The notes beneath the pieces are model-generated. The model saw nothing but the letters and a program-made list of their open reading frames with translations. It was not told where the DNA came from and made no database searches. Below are positions 7,705-15,924 of a DNA stretch of 34,169 bases, one piece after another. The DNA is from CAZHOV01 sp964534315. GTDB taxonomy: Bacteria > Bacteroidota > Bacteroidia > Chitinophagales > Saprospiraceae. Each line of letters begins with the position of its first letter. Positions within the stretch are counted from its first letter, which is position 1. The stretch lies in contig CAZHOV010000044.1 in the NCBI GenBank assembly GCA_964534315.1, positions 1-34,169 on the forward strand, in the 5' to 3' direction. Position numbers and translations under genes: made by a program.

Positions 7705-8601
7705 ATGAAAAGAGACGTTGATATTGTAATTATTTCGGATGTCCACTTAGGTACATACGGTTCTCATGCGAGGGAATTGTTAAACTACCTGAAAAGTATC
7801 CGACCCGGAACGCTTATTTTAAATGGGGATTTTATTGATATGTGGCAATTCAGGAAAAAGTATTTTCCTAAAGATCATATGCAAGTAATCCATCAAGTAC
7901 TTAAATTGGCTCTTTCAGGGACTAAAGTCTACTACATTACTGGAAATCATGACGATATGCTTCGGCGGTTTTCGGACTTTTCTACTGGTACATTCAACCT
8001 TCGGGATCAACTGATCATTCAGCTGAGAGGTGAGAAATACTGGATTTTTCACGGGGATATTTTTGATGCATCGCTTAACTACTCAAAGTGGATCGCCAAA
8101 CTTGGCGGCAAGGGTTATGATTGGTTAATCCTATTTAACAGAGTGATCAACAAATGGCGGGAACGGCTGGGGATGCGGCGCATGTCATTTGCTACCCGCA
8201 TCAAGCGTAGCATGAAAAAAGCCGTAAAGTATATTAATAATTTCGAGCAATGCGCCCTTAAGTTGGCCAAGGAGCAAGGCTATGATTATGTAATCTGCGG
8301 ACACATCCATAAACCGCAGGTCAGGGTGGAAGAAACAGCCAAAGGAAAAGTTACCTATTTGAACTCAGGAGATTGGGTAGAAAACCTTACTGCTCTTGAG
8401 TACCAAACCGGCAAATGGTCATTATACGAATATAATGAGGCGGACTTTGAGTACGTCTATCAACCGGGGAGTAGTGTCGATAAGCAGGGAAGCCTGGCTG
8501 GTCAACCGGAGCAGGAAGAAGCCCTTAAGGATCTTCCTACGCCAGAAAGTCTTTTCCAGCAGTTGGTACAGCAATCTATGAAAAAAAGATCAGCTTCATA
8601 A
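7705..8601 (+). CDS. lpxH: LpxH-like UDP-2,3-diacylglucosamine diphosphatase (calcineurin-type phosphoesterase)
   Basis: A 298-residue metallophosphoesterase. The metal-binding blocks are in order: D12-x-H14 (SDVHLG), G41-D42 (NGDFID), GNHD (N81, H82), FHGDIFD, and C198-GHIH with H200 and H202. The pattern fits LpxH, which cleaves UDP-2,3-diacylglucosamine to lipid X in lipid A synthesis. The family also includes uncharacterised relatives, and this protein is longer than E. coli LpxH (240 residues) because of a C-terminal tail rich in Gln/Glu/Lys. ATG 7705 is chosen because the reading frame upstream offers only a TTG at 7648 and unconserved residues. A strong terminator follows. The preceding exporter is MsbA-like, so the pairing may be functional, which is inference. 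Confidence 0.82.
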   Translation: MKRDVDIVIISDVHLGTYGSHARELLNYLKSIRPGTLILNGDFIDMWQFRKKYFPKDHMQVIHQVLKLALSGTKVYYITGNHDDMLRRFSDFSTGTFNLRDQLIIQLRGEKYWIFHGDIFDASLNYSKWIAKLGGKGYDWLILFNRVINKWRERLGMRRMSFATRIKRSMKKAVKYINNFEQCALKLAKEQGYDYVICGHIHKPQVRVEETAKGKVTYLNSGDWVENLTALEYQTGKWSLYEYNEADFEYVYQPGSSVDKQGSLAGQPEQEEALKDLPTPESLFQQLVQQSMKKRSAS

Positions 8602-8619
8602 TTTTTTGGTTATTTATTC

Positions 8620-8649
8620 AGGCAAACGGTTTCGTTTGCCTTTTTTTTT
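8620..8649 (+). terminator. Intrinsic terminator after the LpxH-like gene
   Basis: A perfect 9-bp stem AGGCAAACG / CGTTTGCCT (8620-8628 and 8633-8641) with a GTTT loop, directly followed by a run of T to 8649. The T-run abuts the stop codon of the convergent GH57 gene. There is no T-run in the other direction, so it works mainly for the plus strand. Confidence 0.9.
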
Positions 8650-11056
8650 ATTCTATTCCTTTTACCTTCAGTAATTCTCCCAGTCGCTGGAAACTGGTTT
8701 TCCAGTCCTCCGAAGCAAAAACCCATTCTCCATTCAGGTAGCTTTTGATCAGCTGGAAAAATTGATTCTGACTTTTCCAAAAGTCTAGTTTTAACTCCAT
8801 CTCTTCTAGCGCCTCCAGCAATCTGGTGAGTTTTTTAATATGGTCTACAGAAACTTCTTCCTGATCGATATTGCGGAGTTCCTGAAAGATACGCTCGCTG
8901 GCAGCCAGCTTTAAAGCGGGGATATGATGGATGTCGATCTCCCACTTTTCGAATTCTTTAGCCAGGTGTTCGAGATGGCGGATATCCAGGGTCTCTTTTT
9001 CAAAAAAGTGTCGTAAGTCTGCATTGAGTACGTATTCAGTAGCATCTTTAAAAGCTTCAGGGATGGGCAACTCACTTTTGATCATCGCTGTCATCAATTG
9101 GTGGTTGTCGTTATAAAATTCCCGAAACTTACCTTCGGCCGTCTCCAGACTACGTTCAGTCATTTCGAGGAGTATTTTGATCTTCTCATCCTGGAATAAT
9201 TGCCAAAAGGTAAATCGCTTATTACCAAAGTAACGCTGCATAATATCAATGACTTCCGCGAGGTTAGTATCTGCGAATTCATCAGAAATTTGACTGTGCA
9301 TCCTCTCGAATTTCTCCTCTTTCATCGTAGTCGAGATATTACCAAAAAGATGCTGTTGCCCCAGGTAAAGCACCACAAAGCTAAATTGCTCTTCTGACCA
9401 GGTGAGCCGGGATTTTACCTTGGTGCGTCCTACCGAGAGCCGGTAGTTCCCCTCTAGAATGCGTTCAAAAAAGGAACTTTTTGCTTCGTAATTGTAAAGC
9501 GCCATACGGTCGGGGTCTTCTTCAAATAGGGAGGCGGCAGCAAAGTGCATGGCTACACTCTGAAGATTGACAGCAGACGGGAGCACCTTCTTTTCAAAGG
9601 CATCGGCAGCACTAGGATGCACATTGCTCGGAATCGCTGCCAGGCGTTCATTAAATGCGGGGAGGTAATCTTTGCCGGATACATATTTTGCAAATCGTAT
9701 CGCCCGCAAAGCGTATTGTAGTATCTGAAGTGTCTCAATGCCTGAGACTTCATCAAAAAACCAACCACAACTGGTGTACATCTGTAAAGCCTGGCGCTGC
9801 ATTTCCATCAGACGAAGCACTTTGATCTGTTCATCTTTTGCTAACTTTCTGGATGCCACTTCTTTTAAAAAGCGCTTAACGACTCCTTTATCCCTGTCTT
9901 TGAGCATCACCTCGATGAAGCGATTTCTGGCTCCCCAAGGATCTTTAAGCATAGATTTGGAACCCTCCAGATAAATAACCTCTAGTTTGTCCCTGAGCCA
10001 ATCCAGGGTTTCTCTCAAGGGTTGTCGCCATTCCTGGTGCCAGCCTTGCCGTCCGGAATTGCAACCGCAATTTGAGCGCCATCGCTCGACACCATGCACA
10101 CAACTCCAGGAGCTGTTTTCATGGATCTGCGCTTCATAGACAGGGGGATGTTTTTCAAGAAAAGCACCATAATTGATTAGCTTTATCCTTTCATTTTTTT
10201 CAATTTCCCTCAAACAATCGGCCAGCGCCATTTCTCCAAACCGGTGGTGGTGGCCGTAGCTCTCCCCATCCGTGGCAATATGGACGAGTTGGGGGCCTTC
10301 TTCTTCATGAGAGAATCCATTCATCAACTTATCCGCAAACGATTTTCCACTATTCAATAATCCTTCGAAAGCAACCGCTTTGGAAAGTCCGCCGTCGTAG
10401 AAAAAAATGACGATACTTTTGCCAGAAGGCAACTTGCAAAGGTAAGGACGTCGCGTCGAATAGCTTCCTTCATAGACATCTTCCCATTGATCGCTGCTGA
10501 TAGGCTTGATCGCCTTGGCCTGGCGGGGAGCCAGGACGGTAAATTTGATCCCGTGATCAGCAGCAACTTCCAGGGTCTCCAGATCAACAGCAGTTTCGGC
10601 AAACCACATTCCCTCAGGTTCCCTACCAAATCGATACTTAAAGTCTTCAATACCCCAATAAACCTGGGTTTCTTTATCGCGCCGGTTGGCCAGTGGCATA
10701 ATGAGGTGACTGTAGTTTTGAGCAAGAGCCGATCCGTGCCCGTCAAATCTATCCATACTTCTCTTGTCGGTATCAAGTATCTCATGGTAGGTTTCCTGGT
10801 CCTGCTTCTCGATCCAACTCAAAAGAGTAGGCCCAAAATTGAAACTTAACCGGGAATAATTGTTTGTAATTCGAATGATGTAACGGTCATCATCCAAAAT
10901 GCGAGCCTTCGTATTGGGTGCATAACACTCAAAATTAATCCGCTCGTTCCAATCGTGAAAAGGACGGGCCGATTCCTGTGGCTCTATCACCTCCAACCAG
11001 GCATTCTCACGCGGAGGCTGGTAAAAATGCCCGTGTATACAAATATATCGTTCCAT
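8648..11056 (-). CDS. Glycoside hydrolase family 57-like protein with DUF3536
   Basis: An 802-residue cytoplasmic-looking protein with no signal peptide. The N-terminal half resembles GH57: CIHGHFYQPPRE at 7-18, GMWFAET (E154 at the position of the GH57 nucleophile), FFYDGGLS (D221), and TDGESYGHHH (262-271). The C-terminal half, mostly helical, corresponds to DUF3536. Relatives are annotated as alpha-amylase/alpha-mannosidase-like, and the substrate is not established; an alpha-glucan is plausible. It converges on the LpxH-like gene and diverges from the PIG-L gene. Its predicted promoter runs into the 8-bp tandem repeat at 11106-11200, which could affect its expression. Confidence 0.88.
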   Translation of the reverse strand: MERYICIHGHFYQPPRENAWLEVIEPQESARPFHDWNERINFECYAPNTKARILDDDRYIIRITNNYSRLSFNFGPTLLSWIEKQDQETYHEILDTDKRSMDRFDGHGSALAQNYSHLIMPLANRRDKETQVYWGIEDFKYRFGREPEGMWFAETAVDLETLEVAADHGIKFTVLAPRQAKAIKPISSDQWEDVYEGSYSTRRPYLCKLPSGKSIVIFFYDGGLSKAVAFEGLLNSGKSFADKLMNGFSHEEEGPQLVHIATDGESYGHHHRFGEMALADCLREIEKNERIKLINYGAFLEKHPPVYEAQIHENSSWSCVHGVERWRSNCGCNSGRQGWHQEWRQPLRETLDWLRDKLEVIYLEGSKSMLKDPWGARNRFIEVMLKDRDKGVVKRFLKEVASRKLAKDEQIKVLRLMEMQRQALQMYTSCGWFFDEVSGIETLQILQYALRAIRFAKYVSGKDYLPAFNERLAAIPSNVHPSAADAFEKKVLPSAVNLQSVAMHFAAASLFEEDPDRMALYNYEAKSSFFERILEGNYRLSVGRTKVKSRLTWSEEQFSFVVLYLGQQHLFGNISTTMKEEKFERMHSQISDEFADTNLAEVIDIMQRYFGNKRFTFWQLFQDEKIKILLEMTERSLETAEGKFREFYNDNHQLMTAMIKSELPIPEAFKDATEYVLNADLRHFFEKETLDIRHLEHLAKEFEKWEIDIHHIPALKLAASERIFQELRNIDQEEVSVDHIKKLTRLLEALEEMELKLDFWKSQNQFFQLIKSYLNGEWVFASEDWKTSFQRLGELLKVKGIE

Positions 11057-11086
11057 TTTTTTAGCTTGTGCATTTATTCAACGTTC

Positions 11087-11116
11087 GCAAGATACGAAAT
11101 AACGGCAACCAGGCAA
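11087..11116 (-). promoter_or_regulatory. Possible promoter for the GH57 gene, -33 element inside the tandem repeat
   Basis: On the minus strand TATCTTG(CG) (11094-11087) resembles the -7 element. A TTG 19 bases upstream (11116-11114) falls in the second unit of the 8-bp repeat. The fit to TAnnTTTG is imperfect. Confidence 0.35.
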
Positions 11117-11200
11117 CCAGGTAACCAGGTAACCAGGTAACCGGGTAACCAGGTAACCGGGTAACCAGGTAACCGGGTAACCAGGTAACAAGGTAACCGG
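11106..11200. repeat. 8-bp tandem repeat, about 12 units, between divergent genes
   Basis: Units alternate between TAACCAGG and TAACCGGG, so a 16-bp higher-order period is visible in the middle. The first two units are CAACCAGG and the last are degenerate. GGTNACC is itself a short odd palindrome, so each unit can self-pair. It lies in the 296-base divergent region between the GH57 and PIG-L genes. Confidence 0.93.
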
Positions 11201-11221
11201 AAGGATTATTTTACACCGAAA

Positions 11222-11316
11222 CCCTAGAAATCCTGTAAATCCTTTCCCTGTCCTCTTGTCTTCCTGTCCTCTGGTTCTCTTGTCCTCTTGTCTTCTTGTT
11301 TTCCGGTCTTCGTTTT
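11222..11316. repeat. Pyrimidine-rich degenerate repeat upstream of the PIG-L gene
   Basis: The plus strand is almost all C/T/G here, built from variants of TCCTCTTGTCTTCC. It adjoins the 8-bp repeat and overlaps the -33 part of the predicted PIG-L promoter. It does not look coding. Confidence 0.7.
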
Positions 11317-11326
11317 CTTACTTTTG
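11296..11326 (+). promoter_or_regulatory. Predicted Bacteroidota promoter for the PIG-L gene
   Basis: CTTG ending at 11298, a 20-base spacer, and TACTTTTG at 11319-11326, which matches TAnnTTTG exactly. The ATG at 11353 would lie about 20 bases after transcription start. This supports 11353 rather than the upstream in-frame codon at 11296, which would be inside the promoter. Confidence 0.65.
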
Positions 11327-11352
11327 CGAATCAAATAAAATACCATCTCGAT

Positions 11353-13869
11353 ATGAGCAATAAAATTACCTGGAATAGTCTTTTTTTGATTGCTGTTTGT
11401 TTTCCTTTTTTTATGCAGGCACAGGCGCCGAAAGTATGGCGGGCGGGAGAGATCTATGAGCATATTCAGCAGTTGCAGTTTTTGGGGTCGGCGATGTATG
11501 TGGCGGCGCATCCGGATGATGAAAATCAGCGGATCATTTCCTATTTTTCTAATGAATTGAAAGCCCGGACGGCCTATTTGTCAATGACCAGAGGAGATGG
11601 AGGGCAGAATGAGATCGGACCGGAAATTCAGGAACTGTTGGGGATTATCCGCACTCAAGAACTGCTGGCTGCCCGGTCGGTAGACGGCGGTAATCAATTG
11701 TTTACCAGAGCCAATGACTTTGGGTATTCCAAAAATCCGGAAGAGACCTTTGAAATCTGGGGGAAAGAGGAGATTCTGAGCGACGTGGTCTGGGCCATTC
11801 GAAAGTGGCGCCCTGATGTGATCGTCAATCGGTTTTCACACGATAGCGGTAGAAGAACCCACGGCCATCATACCGGCTCCGCAATACTGGCTGTCGAAGC
11901 TTTTGACCTTGCGGCCGATCCTTCCGTCTATCCTGACCAATTAAAATATGTGGAACCCTGGCAACCCAGGCGCATCTTTTTCAATACGAGCTGGTGGTTC
12001 TATGGTAGCCGGGAGAATTTTCAAAAAGCAGATAAGTCCAAAATGTTAAGCGTCGACATCGGTACTTATTTTCCGGTCAAAGGACGCTCCAATACGGAAA
12101 TAGCTGCCAGAGCAAGAAGCATGCATATGGCTCAGGGTTTCGGTTCTGTAGGAACTAGAGGAGAGCGTGTGGAATATTTGGAACTGATCAAAGGCGATAT
12201 GCCGGCTGATAAGGAAAATATTTTTGAGGGAGTAAATACGACGTGGACAAGAGTTAAAGGGGGGGCGCCAATTGGTAAGTTGTTGGCCTCGGTAGAAGCC
12301 GGTTTTAAGTTTGAAAATCCCGCTGCCAGCATTCCCCAATTAATGGAAGCGTATGAATTGATAAAAAAATTACCAGAAGGATACTGGAAAAAAGCTAAGC
12401 TGACAGAGATTGAAGCAGTTATTCAAGCCTGCTTGGGCTTATTTTCAGAAGCAATCGCCGATCAGCAAACCGGAGTGCCAGGCGAGCGCATCGACCTGGA
12501 TATCGAAGCTACTAATCGCTCAGACATTCCAGTTACCCTTAAATCTATTCAATTGTTGCCAACCGGCATAGATACGACCTTAAACTTAGACCTTGGTTTT
12601 AACAAAGAAAACCGGATTTTCAGAACTATGACGCTTCCTGAAGACCTGTCTTTGACTAATGCTTATTGGTTGAATCAGGAATGGCAGAAAGGACGCTACA
12701 AAGTTGATGATCAACAATTGATCGGATTACCGGAAACACCCAAAGTAGTCAAGGTTCGGTTCAATTACCAGATCAACGGCAAGGATTTTACTATTGAAAA
12801 AGAAGTCATTCACAAATTTCGTGATCGGGTAAATGGCGAAGTATATCAACCCTTTGAGGTCATACCTCCTGCTTTTGCCAATTTAGTTAATAAGGTCTTT
12901 GTTTTTGCCGATCATCAACCTCAGACGGTCAAGATATTGGTCAAATCCGGAAAGGCAAATACTAACGGGGTGGCTTCACTCGAAATTCCCAAAGGGTGGA
13001 GAGTTGAGCCCACCTATGTTCCGTTTGAATTCGCAGACAAGGGGGCGGAGCAACTAGTAGAATTTAAGATCTATCCCCCCGCCAATCAGTCAGAGGGATA
13101 TATCGTTCCAAAGTTAGAAATAGAAGGGCAAAAATACAGTAAAGAAGTCGTTTTGATCAATTATGGTCATTTTCCATTGCAAACGGTGCTCAGATCGGCT
13201 AAAGCAAAAGTGGTTAAAATAGATATTAAAAAGGAAGGAGATAAGATCGGCTACATTATGGGATTGGGAGATGATATTCCCGCCAGCTTATCTCAGATCG
13301 GCTATGATGTCACCTTATTAAGTGAAGAAGAAGTCACACCTGAAAATCTGAAACAGTATGATGCGGTCGTTCTTGGAGTACGGGCCTACAATGCTTCTGA
13401 GCGCATGCGGTTCTATCAGGATGCTTTGCACCAATATGTAGAGGAGGGAGGAACGATCGTTTGTCAATATAATAAAAGTTACGGCCTGACGGTACCCTCG
13501 GAGGAGATTACTCCTTATCCCTTAAAAATTTCCAGAGATCGCGTAACGGTAGAAGAAGCTCCGGTGACCTTTCTGGAGCCTGAGCACCCGATACTCAACT
13601 ACCCGAATAAGATCGCCGAAAAAGATTTTGACGGCTGGGTGCAAGAGCGCGGTTTATATTTCCCTGATGAGTGGGATGAGGCTTTTACCCCTATTTTGGC
13701 CAGTAACGATCCTGGTGAAAGCCCAAAGAAAGGGGGATTGCTTGTTGCAAAATACGGTAAGGGGCACTATATATATACCGGTTACGCCTGGTTCCGACAA
13801 CTTCCCAATGGGGTGCCGGGAGCGTTTCGGTTGTTTGCCAATATGTTGTCGATTGGGGAGGCACCTTAG
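11353..13869 (+). CDS. Secreted PIG-L family deacetylase with C-terminal amidotransferase-like domain
   Basis: An 838-residue protein with a signal peptide (residues 1-24, ending FFMQAQA). The PIG-L/LmbE deacetylase domain follows, with the zinc-site AHPDDE (H53, D55, D56) and a second block HGHH (H170, H172, H173). Such enzymes remove N-acetyl groups from GlcNAc-type substrates using zinc; the substrate here is unknown. The central 380-620 region looks beta-rich. Residues about 632-835 resemble a class I glutamine amidotransferase-like/ThuA-like fold (ASLSQIGYDVTLL, AVVLGVRAYN, YVEEGGTIV). This PIG-L plus GATase-like architecture is known in Bacteroidota. The start is set by the promoter position and the signal peptide. 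It may work on cell-wall or scavenged polysaccharide in the periplasm. Confidence 0.9.
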   Translation: MSNKITWNSLFLIAVCFPFFMQAQAPKVWRAGEIYEHIQQLQFLGSAMYVAAHPDDENQRIISYFSNELKARTAYLSMTRGDGGQNEIGPEIQELLGIIRTQELLAARSVDGGNQLFTRANDFGYSKNPEETFEIWGKEEILSDVVWAIRKWRPDVIVNRFSHDSGRRTHGHHTGSAILAVEAFDLAADPSVYPDQLKYVEPWQPRRIFFNTSWWFYGSRENFQKADKSKMLSVDIGTYFPVKGRSNTEIAARARSMHMAQGFGSVGTRGERVEYLELIKGDMPADKENIFEGVNTTWTRVKGGAPIGKLLASVEAGFKFENPAASIPQLMEAYELIKKLPEGYWKKAKLTEIEAVIQACLGLFSEAIADQQTGVPGERIDLDIEATNRSDIPVTLKSIQLLPTGIDTTLNLDLGFNKENRIFRTMTLPEDLSLTNAYWLNQEWQKGRYKVDDQQLIGLPETPKVVKVRFNYQINGKDFTIEKEVIHKFRDRVNGEVYQPFEVIPPAFANLVNKVFVFADHQPQTVKILVKSGKANTNGVASLEIPKGWRVEPTYVPFEFADKGAEQLVEFKIYPPANQSEGYIVPKLEIEGQKYSKEVVLINYGHFPLQTVLRSAKAKVVKIDIKKEGDKIGYIMGLGDDIPASLSQIGYDVTLLSEEEVTPENLKQYDAVVLGVRAYNASERMRFYQDALHQYVEEGGTIVCQYNKSYGLTVPSEEITPYPLKISRDRVTVEEAPVTFLEPEHPILNYPNKIAEKDFDGWVQERGLYFPDEWDEAFTPILASNDPGESPKKGGLLVAKYGKGHYIYTGYAWFRQLPNGVPGAFRLFANMLSIGEAP

Positions 13870-13912
13870 GGGTAGTAACTTTAGTCGTCAAGTCTAATTT
13901 TTTCAAACCATG

Positions 13913-13960
13913 AATCATTTCGTCCCGCTTTTTCTCCCTGGAAAAGCGGACGAAATGATT
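13913..13960. repeat. Long imperfect hairpin downstream of the PIG-L gene
   Basis: Left arm AATCATTTCGTCCCGCTTTT and right arm AAAAGCGGACGAAATGATT pair over about 18 bp with one bulged C. The loop is about 8-10 bases. It lies 44 bases after the PIG-L stop. No T-run follows, so it is not a standard terminator; it could stabilise the 3' end of the mRNA or be a dispersed palindrome. Confidence 0.75.
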
Positions 13961-13966
13961 TAAGCG

Positions 13967-14230
13967 AATCATGAGCTAAAATTCGTTACAGCATAAAGCT
14001 GCATAGCAGCAAAATATCCTAACCAGTGGGCGTAAGTATTTTGGTTTATTTATGCTTAATCATAAAAGCCCCTTAGGACGAAAGAAAAAATACGGTGACT
14101 ATTCTCTTTCGCTGCGCTGCAGCTTCCTGTTTTATCTGCTATTTCTTCCTGTAGTTTATGCTAAATGCTATGAGCTTTCGCCGCAAAAGCGGCTTTCTGT
14201 TAGACTCCTGTAAGTGTTTAGCCCATGATT
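13967..14230. repeat. MITE-like interval with terminal inverted repeats
   Basis: AATCATGAGCTAAA (13967-13980) matches the reverse complement of 14217-14230 at 13 of 14 bases. The match resumes inward as TTACAG on both sides, giving arms of about 23-25 bp around 264 bases with no gene. I see no obvious target-site duplication, so a miniature transposable element is only a hypothesis. Confidence 0.35.
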
Positions 14231-14330
14231 CTCATGACTCATATTTTAAATCTCACCACTCCTCAGAAGCAAGGTTTCCAATTTTTCAAAATCTGAGCAA
14301 ATTCTTTATAAATATACAAACTTTTTGTTT

Positions 14331-14338
14331 TATATTTG
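14331..14338 (+). promoter_or_regulatory. Predicted -7 element of the dcw operon promoter
   Basis: TATATTTG, an exact TAnnTTTG match, 160 bases upstream of mraZ. The -33 partner is weak (TTTA at 14305-14308, 22-base spacer). Transcription from here would include the MraZ-box array in the leader or just downstream of the start point. Confidence 0.5.
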
Positions 14339-14366
14339 TTTTTGAGTTTCATTTTTAAAATAAAAA

Positions 14367-14453
14367 GTGGTGTAAATGAGCTAATTTTTTCAAAAATAGT
14401 GGGTTGTAAAATTTTTTTTCTAAAAAAAGTGGGAAAAAGTGGTAAGTTGTGGG
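14367..14453 (+). promoter_or_regulatory. MraZ-box array upstream of mraZ
   Basis: Five GTGGG/GTGGT motifs start at 14367, 14399, 14429, 14439 and 14449. The last three are spaced exactly 10 bases apart, and 14399 to 14429 is 30 bases, so at least four lie on the same face of the helix. MraZ proteins are known to bind tandem TGGG-like or AAAGTGG-like repeats with about 10-bp period upstream of mraZ and repress the dcw operon. This matches that pattern and sits downstream of the predicted promoter, where binding would block transcription. Confidence 0.75.
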
Positions 14454-14497
14454 AAAATAACATACATTTGAATAAATGTTTGAATGATTAGTGTACT

Positions 14498-14965
14498 ATG
14501 TCGCAACTTTTGGGAGAATATGATTGCAAAATGGATGCGAAGGGACGGATGAGAATGCCATCTCCTTTGATCAAGCAATTGGGGGAGGCGGAAGAGCAAA
14601 AGTTTGTAGTAAATCGCGGATTTGAAAAGCATTTGATGTTGTACCCCAAAGATGTTTGGGATAAGATTTCGGAAGAGATCAATCAGTTGAATACCTATAA
14701 CCGAAAGAACCTGGCATTTATCAGGTATTTTTACAGGGGAGCTCAGGAATTGGCCATGGATAGTGCCGACCGGGTGCTAATCCCAAAGAAGTTGCAAGAA
14801 TATGCAGAGATGGATAAAGAGGTGATCATCTTTGCATACAATGACCGAATGGAGCTTTGGGCGAAAGAGGAGTATGATAAGCTGCTGGCCGAAGAGCCTG
14901 AAGATTTTCTTGATTTGGCTGAAGAAGTCATGGGACGGGTGCGGCAAAACAATGAAACGGAATAA
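14498..14965 (+). CDS. mraZ: MraZ, transcriptional regulator of the dcw cluster
   Basis: A 155-residue protein with the two MraZ half-domains. Each has the family motif: DAKGRMRMP (13-21) and DSADRVLIP (about 88-96). MraZ forms a ring of subunits related to AbrB folds and binds direct repeats upstream of its own gene to control the division and cell-wall operon. The array at 14367-14453 is its likely target. It is the first gene of the cluster, with rsmH 27 bases downstream. There is no visible Shine-Dalgarno sequence, normal for the phylum. The C-terminus is acidic and slightly extended. Confidence 0.96.
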   Translation: MSQLLGEYDCKMDAKGRMRMPSPLIKQLGEAEEQKFVVNRGFEKHLMLYPKDVWDKISEEINQLNTYNRKNLAFIRYFYRGAQELAMDSADRVLIPKKLQEYAEMDKEVIIFAYNDRMELWAKEEYDKLLAEEPEDFLDLAEEVMGRVRQNNETE

Positions 14966-14992
14966 ATTGAAAAGTTCTTGAATTAATAATCA

Positions 14993-15892
14993 ATGGAATA
15001 TCATAACCCCGTGTTGTTAAAAGAAAGCGTTGATGCGCTGGTGTTAAATGAAGCGGGGATTTATGTTGATGCTACCTTCGGCGGAGGGGTGCATTCCAAA
15101 GCAATTTTGAAAAAATTAGCTCCTGAAGGCAAGTTGTTTGGCTTTGATCAGGATGTCGATGCGCAAGTGAATAAGCTGGATGATGAACGCTTTTCATTTG
15201 TGGCTGCCAATTTTCGCCACCTCAAGCGGTTTATGAAACTCCATAGGGTAACGCAATTGGATGGTATCCTGGCAGATCTTGGCGTTTCTTCGCATCAGAT
15301 TGATGCACCGGAAAGAGGGTTTTCTTATCGGTTCGATGCAGAATTAGATATGCGCATGAATCCTCAATCCGAGAAGACCGCGAAAGAAGTGATCAACGAT
15401 TATCCTCCTGATTATATCCAACAAGTGTTGGGGCAATACGGAGAGGTGCGCAATGCGAAAACCGTCGCTTCAAAAATTATTGAGGAGCGCGACAATGGTC
15501 CGATTAATACCGTGGCGGAGTTGGTGAGCTTATTGGAGCCTTTGGTACGTGGAAATCGCTCCCGTTACTTGTCGCAAGTCTTTCAAGCTTTACGCATAGA
15601 GGTGAATGATGAGATGGGAGCTTTGCACGATCTCCTTCAAGATGGACTGGAGTTGTTAAAGCCAGGAGGGTGTTTTGTGGTGATCGCTTACCACTCCGTT
15701 GAAGACCGGCAAGTGAAAAATTTTTTCAAAACCGGCAACTTTGAAGGAGTGCATCAAAAAGATGATTTCGGTAACATCTACCGGCCATTTAAAGTGATTA
15801 CCAGAAAGGCAGTTGTTCCGGGAGATGAAGAAATAAAAGCCAACCCGCGATCGCGCAGTGCGAAAATGCGAGTGGCTCAAAAGGTAGAGTAG
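14993..15892 (+). CDS. rsmH: 16S rRNA (cytosine-1402 N4)-methyltransferase RsmH
   Basis: A 299-residue SAM-dependent methyltransferase, formerly MraW. Visible motifs are NPVLLKESVDALV at the start, the SAM-binding DATFGGGVHSKAIL (about 27-40), ADLGVSSHQID with RGFSYR and LDMRM (about 90-120), the family block FQALRIEVNDE (about 196-206), and VIAYHSVEDRQVK. It methylates C1402 in the ribosomal decoding centre. It is the conserved second gene of dcw clusters. Length and motifs are complete. Confidence 0.97.
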   Translation: MEYHNPVLLKESVDALVLNEAGIYVDATFGGGVHSKAILKKLAPEGKLFGFDQDVDAQVNKLDDERFSFVAANFRHLKRFMKLHRVTQLDGILADLGVSSHQIDAPERGFSYRFDAELDMRMNPQSEKTAKEVINDYPPDYIQQVLGQYGEVRNAKTVASKIIEERDNGPINTVAELVSLLEPLVRGNRSRYLSQVFQALRIEVNDEMGALHDLLQDGLELLKPGGCFVVIAYHSVEDRQVKNFFKTGNFEGVHQKDDFGNIYRPFKVITRKAVVPGDEEIKANPRSRSAKMRVAQKVE

Positions 15893-15924
15893 GTTAAGAT
15901 TTTTTTGATTTAAATATATATCCG

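Larger units (their letters stand above)
13870..14330. other. Gene-free stretch upstream of the dcw promoter
   Basis: No credible gene. It holds a long hairpin (13913-13960), then a 264-base interval bounded by inverted repeats (13967-13990 and about 14208-14230). Inside that interval are smaller hairpins, such as AGCTGC-ATA-GCAGC-type near 13998 and CCGC-AAAA-GCGG near 14181. It is more structured than a simple spacer and looks like the remains or the whole of a repeat element. Confidence 0.5.

Noticed and set aside
8620..8641. Bidirectional terminator for both convergent genes
   Set aside because: The hairpin is followed by a T-run only on the plus strand; on the minus strand the following bases are mixed, so termination of the GH57 transcript here is not supported.
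14158..14358. 66-codon open frame upstream of mraZ
   Set aside because: Low-complexity Phe/Ser-rich product that runs over the predicted dcw promoter; no supporting features.
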